Source: Boswellia sacra (lineage: Eukaryota; Streptophyta; Magnoliopsida; Sapindales; Burseraceae). From it: a stretch of DNA of 64,000 nt. Position 1 is the first letter of the stretch, and every line of letters starts with the position of its first letter. Where the stretch lies: NCBI GenBank assembly GCA_013180625.2, contig SNVD02013269.1, forward strand, positions 248,001 through 312,000, written 5' to 3'. The position numbers and the translations under genes are program-made. Shown piece by piece: positions 1 to 16,351 of the stretch. Under the pieces are notes generated by a model, which was not told the DNA's origin, made no database searches, and worked only from the letters and a program-made list of their open reading frames with translations.

Positions 1-400
1 ATCACAACATTGTTATTGTTTCCTTGTATGTGGATGATCTTATCTGCACTGGCAATAATGAGAAGATAATCAAAGAATTCAAGAAAGATATGATAAAGAT
101 TTTCGAGATGACATACTTGAATCTGATGCACTACTTTCTTGGTATTGAAATAAGCCAAAGAGAGTCTGGAATTTTCATATCTCAGAAGAAATACACTAAA
201 AGTTATTGAAGAAATTCCACATGAATAAATGCAAGTTAGTAGTAACTCTTCTTATTACTAATAAAAAATTGAGAAAGGAAGACAATTCAAAGAAGGCGGA
301 TGCTTCACATTTCAGAAGCCTTATTGGAAGCCTACTTTACTTGACGACAATAAGAGAAATAACTTCTTGTGCTCTAACTTTTTTTAAACTAGAATCTTAG
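1..400 (+). pseudogene. Ty1-copia reverse transcriptase/RNase H remnant
   Basis: The window opens inside a copia polymerase. The frame from base 3 contains the catalytic YVDD motif followed by an LICTGN stretch and an HYFLGIEISQ stretch, typical of the end of the copia reverse transcriptase. A stop falls after KYTKSY (about 209). A second frame (about 206-400) continues with KKFHMNKCK and FRSLIGSLLYLT, the usual linker toward RNase H, but it diverges after LYLTTIRE and ends. The 5' part lies outside the window. The copy is dead because of the frameshift, the stop and the truncated RNase H. Family assignment is firm; the exact lineage is not determined. Confidence 0.85.
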
Positions 401-878
401 GAAATCATGAACAGTGAGTTCATCTTAGGGATGAACAGTGATTCACTTCTAGAATAAAAACTGGACATTATCTTGAGAGTAATATCTTTGGAATGAACTG
501 TGTAGTCATCATGGAATAAACTATGCCATATCTTGAAAAAAATTGCGAACCATTGAAGAAAAATAGTCAATAGGCACAAATGGAATTATCAACTTGAACC
601 CTCTCATGATATTAATCAAATAAGTAAATGGAACATGTTTTTATCTAGCTTTAAACTCCATTTTTTGGATTTGTATATGGATTTCATTGGGCGTGTATTT
701 AGTATAGTTATAGAACCAAGAAAATAAGAGAGTAAGAGAGACATTAACCTACTTATGCTAATCTGTACACTTCACTGTGAAATAACTCACCTTTTTGTGT
801 ATTCAATAGTTATGTTTCCTAGGTGGTTATGGTTTCTAGGTGGACACAGTTTTGATATAGTTATATTTTTTATATATT
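401..878. other. Unassigned 3' remnant of the outer retroelement
   Basis: No credible gene is seen. About 400-510 contains short imperfect repeats of a GATGAACAGTGA-like phrase. The part nearest 878 continues, after removal of the copia insertion at 879-4257, into 4263-4467, which has LTR-like features. It is probably the tail and LTR of the element whose polymerase starts the window, but its boundaries were not resolved. Confidence 0.35.
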
Positions 879-1738
879 TGAAAGTTTTTGCAGTGTATGA
901 TAGTTATGAATAATATAACTGAAAAAAGTAATGTAAATTAGAACAGGTTTTTTACGTGGTTCGGTTATAACCAACTCTCATTCACAGACAACAAGAGATG
1001 TAATCCACTATATTGTATGTGTTTACACTCGACTCAGGACTCTTTACAGTAATAGACACCCGCTCACTCACTAACCTAATCTATGTAAACTTGATCAACC
1101 TTAATCACAATCATAGTCCTTCACACACTCTTCTGATGCTGCTCTTTTTTTGTCATGATTATCTTAACTACACACAGTTAAGAATAAAATAATATCCGTA
1201 ACTGGTACAGACACATGTGATTACTTATTCAACTTCCTTAAACTCACACAATCTATAACAATTAACTAAAGCTTAAAGCTTTACTCAATACATAAAAAAC
1301 AAATAAAAGACGCACTCAAACTTGCTCTTGCTAGCTCTCTTTCAATTTGTCTTGAATGCATTGAATGCCTTACTTCAAAAGTTATGAAGATAGCTTTACA
1401 TAGTATTTGATATCAATTACAATCCTTATCATGATCATGTAGAATCTCAATAAAACTCACAAGAAAAGTTTAGATAACAATCAAACATTACAGGAAGTAA
1501 TAATATACTCTCCTAAGTAAACTAGAATACTTAAATAATATCCTAATCTAATAAGAGATAATTAAAGCAAATATAAAACTTCCTATTTTAAATAGGATAC
1601 CAAATCCAATCTTATCCTATTCTAATTAAAATTCTCCTAATGCAAAATATCTATATAAAATAAATGAGATTAGGAAAATATCAACATTTAATATTTTTAT
1701 CACATGATGACAAATCACTCATGTGCAATGCACATGCA
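879..1738 (-). repeat. 3' LTR of the gag-only copia element
   Basis: Nearly collinear with 3392-4257, sharing long stretches such as GCACTCAAACTTGCTCTTGC, with scattered substitutions and small indels. It is truncated at its inner (plus-strand right) edge compared with the other copy. Confidence 0.85.
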
Positions 1739-1743
1739 TATCT

Positions 1744-3333
1744 TTAAAGTTGATATTTTCTTGCCTTTTCTGGATTTGAAATGAAAGAACTCATTGGGGA
1801 AGCAAAATCAGTCATATCTTTAAAGTTTAAGTTAGAAGGGTTACCTGGATTTAAAGCCTTAATAAACACTGTTTTTGATGTAGAAGCGCCATTCTTTTCA
1901 TCATATTCCAAACCATGTTTGATGGAGTTATCATAGCCAAAACTCACAATTTGATCAAGCTTTGCAGAGCGTATCTAGAGTTGATTATTGCACTTGTTTG
2001 TCTCGTCCAATTATGCAGTAATTTTCTGGATACATTTTGTCTTGTCTGTCACAGCAGCTGCCAGTTTTATGAGTTTTTCATCTGTAGATGCTATTTCACT
2101 CTTGAGCACTTCTTGTTCATTCTAAAGAGTTTTGATCTGCACTTTCTGCATCTTCCACATCTTATAGAGTGCATTATACACCTCTTGAAGTTCTTCATAG
2201 TATTCAGCATCCTTCTCAGCATCTGACTCATTGATGTTTGAGCTGTTCTATTCTGTTAAGTTAGACACAACATCTTCAAGTATGTCAGATGCAACTTTTT
2301 GCTCTTTATCTGAAATAGTCCCATTGAATGCTAAAAAATTGTTGGAGTCTTCTTCATCTGTTTCTGAGTCATCATCACTCCATGTTACACACAAACTCTT
2401 TTTCTTCTTGTAATTAGGACATTCAGATTGAATATGCCTGAATCCCTTGCATTCACAACATTGAATTTGACATTTTCTCTCAATCTTCTTTTGATTTTTC
2501 TTTGTAGGCTATTTAAGAAATTTTCTAGCATCAAAGTTCTCTGAATTTTTCTTCTTGAGATTTTTCTTCATATATTTGACAAAACTCTTTGTCAAATGAG
2601 TACATTCATCATCGGAATCATCAAGATTTCTGTTAGCTTTTTCTCTTTTTTCTAAAGAAGTAACAAAGGCAACACTCTTTTCCCTTTTTCTTGGCTTTAA
2701 ACCTATCTCATATGCTTGAAGAGACCTAATCAACTCATCAACTCGCAACGATTTCACATTATTGCTTTCTTCGATAGCTGTGACCTTAGACTGAAATTTT
2801 TTGGTGAAGACTATGTATCGTGCCAATAATTTTAGCCTCAGTATATTCCTCACCAAGCATATAAGCAAAGTTAGTAATTTCACAAAGTCCAGTAAGAAAA
2901 TCATTAATGGTTTCTTCTTCATACAAACTAAGATCTCAAATTTAGAAGTCAAAGTAAGCAACTTAGATTCTTTAACCCTTTGAGTATCTTCATTCTTTAC
3001 CTCAAGGATATCCTAAGCTTCTTTTGCAATGGTGCACTTTGAAATTACTCAGAACTGTTGAAGGTTGACAGCATTAAAAATAACATTGATGCCTTTGGAA
3101 TTCCATCCAGCTAATCGATATTCAGTTTTACTCCATTCATTCTGTGGTTTCTCAATTTGCTGCCCAGCCTCATTGGTTTTTGTTGGAGGTGTCTAGCCAT
3201 GAACAATGCTCGTTTACACTCTTTCATCAATTGATTTGATGAAAGCTCTCATCTTGACTTTCCAATAAGCATAGTTTGCATCTTCAAGTAACGGTGGTTG
3301 AGTGATCGATCCTCCTTTCCGAAATCCTTCCAT
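1744..3333 (-). pseudogene. Copia gag remnant with CCHC zinc knuckle
   Basis: Reading leftward from an ATG at 3331-3333, 45 bp beyond the primer site, the product begins with a copia Gag N-terminus (NYAYWKVKMRAFIKSIDERV) and meets a stop straight after. Later segments keep a gag-like middle (2509-2961). A CCHC knuckle, C-x2-C-x4-H-x4-C (CCECKGFRHIQSEC), is encoded at about 2418-2462. Sequence near 1744-1947 resembles the zone between gag and integrase. Several stops and frame changes make it non-coding today. The knuckle binds RNA in functional copies. Confidence 0.75.
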
Positions 3334-3377
3334 ACCTACAAAAAAAATCTGATCTACACTAGTATGTCAGTGTACTT

Positions 3378-3389
3378 GCTTTGATACCA
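3378..3389 (-). other. Primer-binding site (initiator Met tRNA type)
   Basis: On the minus strand the sequence TGGTATCAAAGC starts two bases after the LTR. It matches the complement of the 3' end of plant initiator-methionine tRNA, the usual copia primer, apart from A for G at position 9. Confidence 0.8.
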
Positions 3390-3391
3390 AT

Positions 3392-4257
3392 TGAAAGTTT
3401 TTGCAGTGTATGGTAGTTACGAATAATATAACTGAAAATAGTAATGTAAATAGGAACAGGATTTTTATGTAGTTCAGTATCCACGAGCAACAAGAGTTGT
3501 AATCCACTATGTTGTATGTGTTTACACTCGACTTAGGACTCTTTACAATGGTAGACACTCGCTCACTCACTAACCTAATCTATGTAAACTTGATCAACCT
3601 CGATCATAACCATAGTCTTTCATACACTCTTCTGATGCTACAATTTTTCTATCACGATTATCGTAACTACACACAGTTAAAAATAACGTAACACCTATAA
3701 ATGGTACAGACATATGTGATTACTCAACTCCCTTAAGCTCACACGGTCTATAATAATTAACCAAAGCCTGAAGTTTTACTCAAGACATAAAAAACAAATA
3801 AAAGACGCACTCAAACTTGCTCTTGCTAGCTCTCTCTCAATTTGTCTTGAATGTGTTGAATGTCTTACTCCAAAAGCTATGAAGATAGCTTTATATAGTA
3901 TTTGATATCAATTACAATCCCTATCATGATCCTATAGAATCTCAATAAAACTCATAAGGAAAGTTTAAATAACAATCAAATATTATAGGAAGAAATAATA
4001 TACTCTCTTAAGTAAACTAGAATACTTAAATAATATTCTAATCTAATAAGAGATAATTAATGCAAATATAAAACTTCCTATTTCAACTAGGATACCAAAT
4101 CCAAACATATCTTATTCTAATTAAAATTCTCTTAATATAAAATATCTATATAAAATAAATGAGATTAGGAAAATATCAACATTTAATGTTTTTATCACAT
4201 GATGACAAATTACTCATATGCAATGCACAAGCATGTGTGCCACGTGTAGAACCAACA
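3392..4257 (-). repeat. 5' LTR of the gag-only copia element
   Basis: This is the complete LTR copy (866 bp), TG to CA on the plus strand, bounded by the primer site on one side and the ATATT target duplication on the other. Confidence 0.85.
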
Positions 4258-4262
4258 ATATT

Positions 4263-4467
4263 TATGTTTTCAATATGGTTATATTTCTTATGTTTTCATG
4301 TCATGGCAGATTTCTTATACTAAGCATGAGAAGTATCTAGTCCTCTCCAATATAAATAAAGACTTAGTTTCTCTTCGAGAAGTGACGGGGAGCCCATAAC
4401 AAGAACAAACCAAAATCAAACACACACTCAACAATCACTCACTCTCACATACGATCAACCAACAATA
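4263..4467 (+). repeat. LTR-like fragment of the element interrupted by the copia insertion
   Basis: Continues the sequence left of 879 once the insertion is removed. It contains a TATA-like ATATAAATAAAG at about 4350-4361, then a short leader and a C/A-rich end reading CAACCAACA, as many plant LTRs do. No partner copy is in the window, so the call is tentative. Confidence 0.35.
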
Positions 4468-5760
4468 TGTTTAAATAATTTTTTTAATATATCAAAATAA
4501 TTAATATCTAACAAAATGATAATGAAACCCTATACTTATGCTAATCAAGACATATTGGAATTTGAGTCAAATTAGAAAAGTAAAATCCTTATTTGAGTCA
4601 AAATCCCTAAAATAACAATTTGGGTTTGAATCAAATTAGAAAAAGCTAAGATCCCTAATTGAGTTAAAATCCCTAAATCATAAAATTTCTAATTCAATTA
4701 AACTTTAAATAACTAAATTATTGAAAAGACTTAATTATCCCCAACGCAAAAATAAGCCATGCTGCATCAAGAAGCAAGCTTGGTTTTTATTTATATTTTA
4801 TTCTCTGATTTTACTCTTAATATCCTTTTCCCCCTTGAAGTTTAGCTATTCCTTTGAGATCTTGTATTTGAAACTTTCTTTCAATCCATAAAAGTTCCTT
4901 TTCTCAAAATGTGCTAGCTTGTTTAAATATGCGTTGTATTTAGGAAATACTTTGGTTTAAAGGTAGGTTTAGTTCTGGTATTTTAATTTGTTGGTATCAT
5001 TTTCTTTATATGGTATAGAGTAATCCAATCTTGATTATACACTTAAGTCCTTGACCTCGTCTCATTCCTTTTAGGCTTGTTGCTTTTTATTACTGGCTGA
5101 GTGTGTCAAGCTATCACAACCTTATCTATAATTGGTATCCCATGTTAACTCTGTGTCTGTGTATTTTCCTATCCTTTTGGTTTGGTGATGTGTTACAAAA
5201 TTATTACTATTTATTACCGTACATATAATACTAGAATAAAAATTCTTTTTGTTTAGATGACAACTTTTTATGAATTATTACACTTGATTTTCTTTTTTTT
5301 GCTAGAATTTTATGATTATAATAGAGTATTTAGGGATTCAGAGAGAACTATTCAAGACCACTTAGAATCTAGATATTGTAAAATTTAATAATGATCCTCA
5401 AATTTGAGCTTTTTGTTCTAACATGAAGAATAATAGTTTGGTAAAAATTAGTTCATTTAATGTTTTCTCAAACTTGTCTTGACGTTTTTAGATTTCAATC
5501 TTTGCTTATAGTGCTAGTAGTTTTGTGGCTGTGGAAAATGTCGTAGGATATGTTTTAGGGACTTTATCTTAATGAATATGTGTTGTGGAAGATAAGAAAC
5601 TAAAGATAAAAAGTATTTAATGCAATCTAATTACATTTTTAATATATGTTTTTTTCTTCATAAAATTAATCTATATCTTTAATTGGTAAATTTGCATTTA
5701 TTATGATTCATTTTTAGGTAGATATTAAAGACACACATTGTGTTAATTAAAGATTAGGGT
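4468..5760. other. AT-rich intergenic sequence, no gene seen
   Basis: There are no ORFs of note, no splice-consistent coding blocks and no recognisable RNA gene. It is probably old, decayed repeat sequence. Confidence 0.6.
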
Positions 5761-6441
5761 CAGGGGTAGCTCCACACTCGGACGAGTGGGGGCAATTGCC
5801 CCTACTAAGTCCAATGCGTGTGTGTATGTTTTTTTTTTTATATATATATAAAAGTTCTTGATGATCCATCTTATCTTTATTAATTTCGCTTTTCTCCCAA
5901 AACTTATATATATATCAAATCCCTTTCTACCAAATGTGTTAACCTTTAACCCAACAAACTCTTTATTTAAACTATAAATTCCATTATCTAAATTATTAAC
6001 AAGGTTTACTGACTTATATATTTTAGAACTCCTTTTTCTTTATATAGTTTATTCTTTATATAATTTATTTTCATTATTAACTAAACTATAAATACATTTA
6101 ATCTATAAAATTAACTTACAATTAACTATTTTTTTTAACATACCATTTTTTTTTAAAAAATTGATAATTTTTTAATAGATTACCAAGTTTATTATAAATT
6201 GAAATTAACTCTAAGACAAACATTTTACTATTATATTCTTAAAACTAAAAGGTGATTACAAAAAGAGATAAGTTTTTAATACTTAATCTTAATTACTTTT
6301 TTACTAGTTATCAAATATTTTCGATACTATATTTTTAATATACAATAATCTACTAAAGAAAATCTATTTATTATATATCATATTTTTATTTTATTACATT
6401 CGAAACTAGTCTACTGATTTACTTTTCTGACTCCGTCACTG
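5761..6441. mobile_element. hAT-type miniature inverted-repeat element
   Basis: The left end CAGGGGTAGCTCCACAC and the reverse complement of the right end, CAGTGACGGAGTCAG, form an imperfect short inverted repeat starting CAG. The element is flanked by diverged 8-bp direct repeats ATTAGGGT (5753-5760) and TGTAGGGT (6442-6449), 6 of 8 identical, the hAT duplication size. The interior is AT-rich and non-coding. Similar 'gctccgcc' ends are common in plant hAT miniature elements. Confidence 0.6.
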
Positions 6442-6880
6442 TGTAGGGTATTATATACAAGTTGCATAACCGCTAGCACAATACAGTCTGAAGCAATTTT
6501 GCCAATACCCAAAGATATGTATAGTTATGATATTTGTCTGCTTCCTTGGTGTCATGTTGGTGAATGAATGGATGAACAATTAATGCTGTAAATCTTGGCT
6601 TTTTCAATTGCATTCATTAGAGCTTAATCTCATTGTGAATTCTTGTGAATTAAAGATTAATTTTATGAATTGCTTGATAGTTGCAGAATTGATTTCCATG
6701 TTCTACACTTGTCTTGCAGATAAGGGTTTCCGCAACAGTTTTTGTTATGAATGGCCATTCTTATTTTCACGTTGTAGCATCAAACTTCTTCAGAACTTGG
6801 TTTGGTTATTTACTTGCTTTCCACATTTAATTAGGTGGCCTCGGTCAACAACAATTAACACCATCACCATTGAACCTTGA

Positions 6881-8431
6881 GGGCGTGTTTAGGAGCAGGT
6901 CAGACATGGGATTGGACTAATCTCAGTCCTATCCCATGTTTGATGCATGCGTGGGATGGACTGATAGTTCAAGGGCGTTCCAACCCCATTCCCAGCAGCG
7001 GCATGGCACTTACGCTACGTTTAGGGGTCGGAATTGGATTGGATTGAGATTGAGATTAGGATTGGTACTGGATTAGATTGGACTAGACTATAAATAGCAT
7101 TGTCTTATATTTGGTATAGGATGAGACTGGACTATATTAGTATATAATAAACTTTTTAGAAATCAATTTTTAAATATAAAATAAATTATTTTTATTCAAG
7201 TTTGATTGAAATAAAAACTAATTTAACATCCATTAAAAATGTTTAAAAACTTTTTAATGTTTTTACAAAGATTAAAATATTTTGCATTTCATTAGGAATT
7301 AATTATTATATAAATTATAAATAATAATTTTAAAATTTGGATTATTTTTTAATTATTATTACATCATTCTTATGATAATGAAGATTAATTTTGGATAAAA
7401 ATAATTAAATATGTGAATATAATTAAAAATTATACTATATTATGAAATTATTACAAAAGTGATATAATTATTTATTATATATATAAATTTCTATATTTTA
7501 TTAATAGTTTTTTAATAATATTTTATTTTTACTATGCAAAAATAATATTATTTTGAAATTAGAAATTGAGTAATTCAATTAATTATTGTATTTATAAATT
7601 TTTATATTTTTATATTAATTTTTAATAATATTCCATTTTATTATATAAAAATAAAATTATTTTGGAATTATTAATTGAGTAGTTCAATTAATTATTTTAT
7701 TTATAAATGCTCATATTATTATACTAATTTTTAAATAATATTCCATTTTATTATATAAAAAATTATTTTGGAATTAATTATTTGAGTATTTCAATTAATT
7801 ATTATATTTATAAATGTTTATATTATTATATTGATTTCTTAATAGTTTTTTACTTTTATGATATAAAAATAATATTATTTTGGAATTATTAATTGATTAA
7901 TTCAATTAATTATTGTATTTCTAAGTGTTTATGTTATTATAATAATTTTTTTGTTAATATTCCATTTTTATTATATAAAATTAACATTTTTTGGAATTAT
8001 TAATTGAATAATGTAATTATTAATTATATTTATGAGATTTTTATATTTTTATATTAATATGAGTTTAATAATATTTCTTTTTACATTATATTAATTTTTC
8101 TAAAATTATTAATGATAATATATTTATTTTTAATTTTTTTTATAACTATATTATATTATCCTTTTAATGTTTTTATTAATAATAATTTTATTTTTTATTA
8201 TATTATATCATTTATTGTTATAATTATAATAAGATTTAAAAAAAAAAGGTTGACCCAAGCTTGGGACAAGGAGTCCATGGTGAAACATGGGACAAGTTGT
8301 CTCATGAATTTGGCACTATTAGGACTAGCATCTAGTCTCAATCTCCTTAAAATGTTCCAAACAAGGGATTAGGACAAATAGTTCTAAAAATTAGTCCAAT
8401 CCCCCCCTTGTCCTGTCTCCCAAACATACCC
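6881..8431. mobile_element. Non-autonomous inverted-repeat element A (Harbinger-like ends)
   Basis: The left end GGGCGTGTTTAGGAGCAGGT and the right end read in reverse, GGGTATGTTTGGGAGACAGG, match over the terminus. Both then continue with GGGATTGGACTAAT. Flanking trinucleotides are TGA and TTA. GGG-x-GTTTG-like termini and 3-bp duplications suit PIF/Harbinger elements. No transposase is seen. Its right half overlaps element B. Confidence 0.55.
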
Positions 8432-9038
8432 TTATAGTCCAAAGCTGGGATAACATTTTTTATTTTTAATTAAAAAATTAAACTTAAATTAAATAATAAA
8501 TATAATATAACCTAATAATTTTTAATTATATTTAAATATTTAATAAAATCAGTTTGGATTTTTTACCTATAAAAATGGTGAAATAATAATATAACATGAA
8601 TATAAAAATAAATATAATCTAATAATACTTAAATACCAATTATTAATAAATTATATATTTGATTTTATTTAATTTTATGTAATAATTAATTTTAATATAA
8701 AATATAATTTATATTATTAATTATATAGAAGTATGAACAAATACTTAATAATTAATTTTTATTCAAGTTCAATTTGAATTAAAATTAAATTAGTTTATTT
8801 TTTAAAATTATTCTCTTAAAAATCGTCATCTATTATTTAGTCTACTCCCATATTGCACCAAACATAAGACAGTGGTATATAGTCTCATATTACACCAAAC
8901 ATTGGACAGTATTATTTAGTCTAGTCTCATACTGTATCAAACATAAAATAGTACTATATCCAATCCAATTCCAATCTCAATTTCAATCTTAGTCTAATCC
9001 AATCTATTTCAATCCAATCCCGACTTTCAAACGCACCC
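7013..9038. mobile_element. Non-autonomous inverted-repeat element B (Harbinger-like ends)
   Basis: The left end carries TACGTTTAGGGGTCGG then AATTGGATTGGATTG. The right end in reverse carries GGGTGCGTTTGAAAGTCGGG then ATTGGATTG. Subterminal GATT-rich repeats are present on both sides. About 8845-8955 contains three tandem copies of a roughly 38-bp phrase with CTCATA and CAAACAT. Flanking trinucleotides are TTA and TCA. The interior is extremely AT-rich and non-coding. Confidence 0.55.
7460..8060. repeat. AT-rich tandem array, about 110-bp unit, about five copies
   Basis: The phrase TTCAATTAATTA recurs at 7574, 7683, 7790 and 7901, with a diverged fifth copy at 8011, giving spacings of 107-111 bp. 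Each unit also contains TTTTGGAATTATTAATTGA-like and TTCCATTTTATTATATAAAA-like blocks. It lies inside the overlapping elements A and B. Confidence 0.75.
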
Positions 9039-10564
9039 TCACGGTCTTAGTGATGACTGACGTGATAATGAAAAGGAAACTTGCAAGAAATTAAACCAGA
9101 GTATCAAATTGCTTTCCCACTTATATAGCATTACAAGCATGGTTAAACCCCATACCAAAATCCTAAGCAAAACCTAGCATTAGTTAGGATTACAATAGTA
9201 TATTTTCAAACTCCAACTTAACACCAAAGATGACATGGCTTGCCATAGAATAAAACTTGAAATTCTTTTGATATTTTTAATTAGTTGGTTTTATTTTTTC
9301 AAAAAAAGTTCTTTGCAGCCTAAGTTCCAGCACCTAGCTCAATTCTGATTTTTTGGTGCTTTATCTTGCCCCGCTTACTGCTGCTTCATGAAGTTTTCTT
9401 GTAAATCTGGGAATCGCCGCAGCGTTTAAAGCAGATCTTAAATTGGTTCGCCGTAGCTTATAGAACTATATAATTTGCAATGACGAAATTTGGATGGAAT
9501 CCCTGATAATAGATCTCAGTTCCCGGAAGTTTAGATATATGGTGAGCGTGGCTAAGAAGCAAAAGTACTGATATTTTATACTTCTTCAATGTTTATATAT
9601 ATGTAATAAATGTTTATATATATGTAATAAGCATTTATTGGAATGTACAAAGAAAGAAGAATAGGCCATTGAAAACGTGAAAATAGGAACCCATGTTGCC
9701 ATTTCATGGCTCCTAGAATGCAACTCTGCTCATTCTCATGCTGGGAAGTGCAAAATCACACTACAAAAAACATAGAACCATAGGTTCTTAAAACCGTTAT
9801 CTTTTGATTGTGCTCAAATCGACGGCCCCAACAATCCTCCTTGTGTTAAAGCATCCGAACGACGTTCAATCGTGTACTCATGACTCAACCCAGTAAATTT
9901 CTCTATCAACCTCTTCACCAACTGTTTCCGCCTGTAACCTGAAGTGACCAATCAGATGCAATATTCAGCAAATGAGAGTTACAATACTACTAACACGTAT
10001 TAAATAGTTTCTGAGAATATGAAAAATTATAATCGTGCAAGGTAGATTTGAAGAAAATCCGCTGAAGCTTGCACATGTCAGGCTCGTCTTGGCAAACGCC
10101 ACTACTTAGGAATACTTTGCATTAGCACTCTTACACCCCCATAAAAATACGGCTTTGGCTAGGGTGCATTAGGAGCTTGGTGCACCCTCCCCCCAATCTC
10201 TTATCCATTTTTCCCTAACTTTTTGGGTTTCGTCCCAAATTTTTTGGGGAACATTGGGCGCACCAGGTACACTGTAGTCAGAACCTAAAAATACTGGTCA
10301 AATAGAGTACACTGGGGACTTAAAATTTCTCCTTTGTTAAAAGACATAAACCACATATGTGACCAAGAGTAGAGCAATTCGTAGGATTACCCTATTAAGA
10401 AAATCAAGCCTCATTCTCAAAAACTTACCCTATTTTCTATTGCAAGATAAATAACAATAATGAATTAAACATAGTTCTTATATAAGTCATAGGAACAACA
10501 TCATGTAACAGTTCACACCTTAAGAGGTCTCCTATACCATGCAGCCATAATAGCTCTTTTCTCT
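9039..10564. other. 3' flank of the glutathione reductase gene, no gene seen
   Basis: Contains the downstream transcribed region expected for the minus-strand reductase and unassigned sequence. No convincing ORF or repeat boundary was found. Confidence 0.5.
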
Positions 10565-15289
<4,725 letters not shown>

Positions 15290-16351
15290 GTTTGTTTTTG
15301 TTTTTTAAAATTTTGGTTTGATTTCTTTTCTTCCTATATTATCCAGTTTAGGCGACTTCATGTCGATGATGATGACGAAGAGAAGTACACAAGTGTGATT
15401 TGTAGGTGTTCACTTTACGAGACTTTCTACGCCGTTAGTGGCGGGGGCCCATTCGCATCAATCGGTTTAGATGCTTCTTGATCAAATTTTGATTGATTCT
15501 TCTTTTCTTCGCCAGGTTGCGTCAACCATGACAGGAGGATCAAGTTCGATTAATTTCTCAGTCTGTTCTTATTTAGTTTATAAACCAAATTGTTAATAAT
15601 AATACTAATAACCCTCTTCCCTATTATCATTTTTTAACCCAGCAGCTTTGCTAAATTTGATGTATAAATTTCAGAAAAATACCCTCTAACCACAATCACT
15701 CAATCAGAAACTTATTAATGTGACAATAAGCCAGTTTTGGTCTTGAAACCACGTATAAAAATGTCTGTACGCTAGATTTAGCCTGGCAATAAGAGCAACC
15801 ATTTGCTTACCAAACAAGTAACCCAAAATTATAGAGTAGATTCCCTGGCCAATTAACTAGAATACTACTATAATTAATGTCATGGCCAAAGTAATAATTC
15901 AAGCTGCCCCCAAGTGGCAACGAAACGAATTTTCATTTTAAGTTCAACGCCGAAGAGCCAAAAACAATGAAGCATATACAATATTAATTATACCACTAAC
16001 AAAATTTTTAAAAATTATATCATATACAGCTGTTGTCAATCCCTTGAATATACATCTAATTCCAAAGCACCATTGCTGAGGCGAGGTGCCAAAGATGCAG
16101 ACATGACACCAAGATACGAAGAAGTTCATTCACTTCCTGTTAAGTTGATTTTAGACGGATAACTAACTCAGGGTAGCCCAATCCATTTTTTTAAAAAAAT
16201 CCTACTTTTTTCTCTTGCGACAAGAAAATTTTGGTCAGCAAAGCCTGGAGCACATATTTGGCTGCTTTTCTTCTCATTTCATAGACTTACATATAAAGTT
16301 TATCAATTAATCTCAACCTAGTCTTGCATTAAGAAACCTTTTTTCAGCATC
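15290..16351. other. Intergenic region between RPC25 and glutathione reductase
   Basis: About 1.06 kb that must hold the promoter and leader of the reductase gene and the 3' end of the RPC25 transcript. No clear TATA box, repeat or ORF could be assigned. Confidence 0.5.

Larger units (their letters stand above)
879..4257 (-). mobile_element. Gag-only, internally deleted Ty1-copia element
   Basis: A complete insertion in minus orientation. Long direct repeats at 879-1738 and 3392-4257 are the LTRs; each starts TG on the plus strand and the right one ends CA. Both outer edges are flanked by the same 5 bp, ATATT (874-878 and 4258-4262), as expected of a copia target duplication. The primer-binding site TGGTATCAAAGC lies just inside the 5' LTR. 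The interior is only about 1.65 kb and holds a degenerate gag; reverse transcriptase and RNase H are absent. The inner edge of the 3' LTR lacks about the last 24 bp present in the other LTR, so the deletion reached into the LTR. It is inserted in older LTR-like sequence. Confidence 0.85.

Noticed and set aside
9763..9780. CACTACAAAAAACATAG resembling the terminus of a CACTA transposon
   Set aside because: No reverse-oriented partner end or 3-bp duplication was found in the window; a chance match or an isolated remnant.
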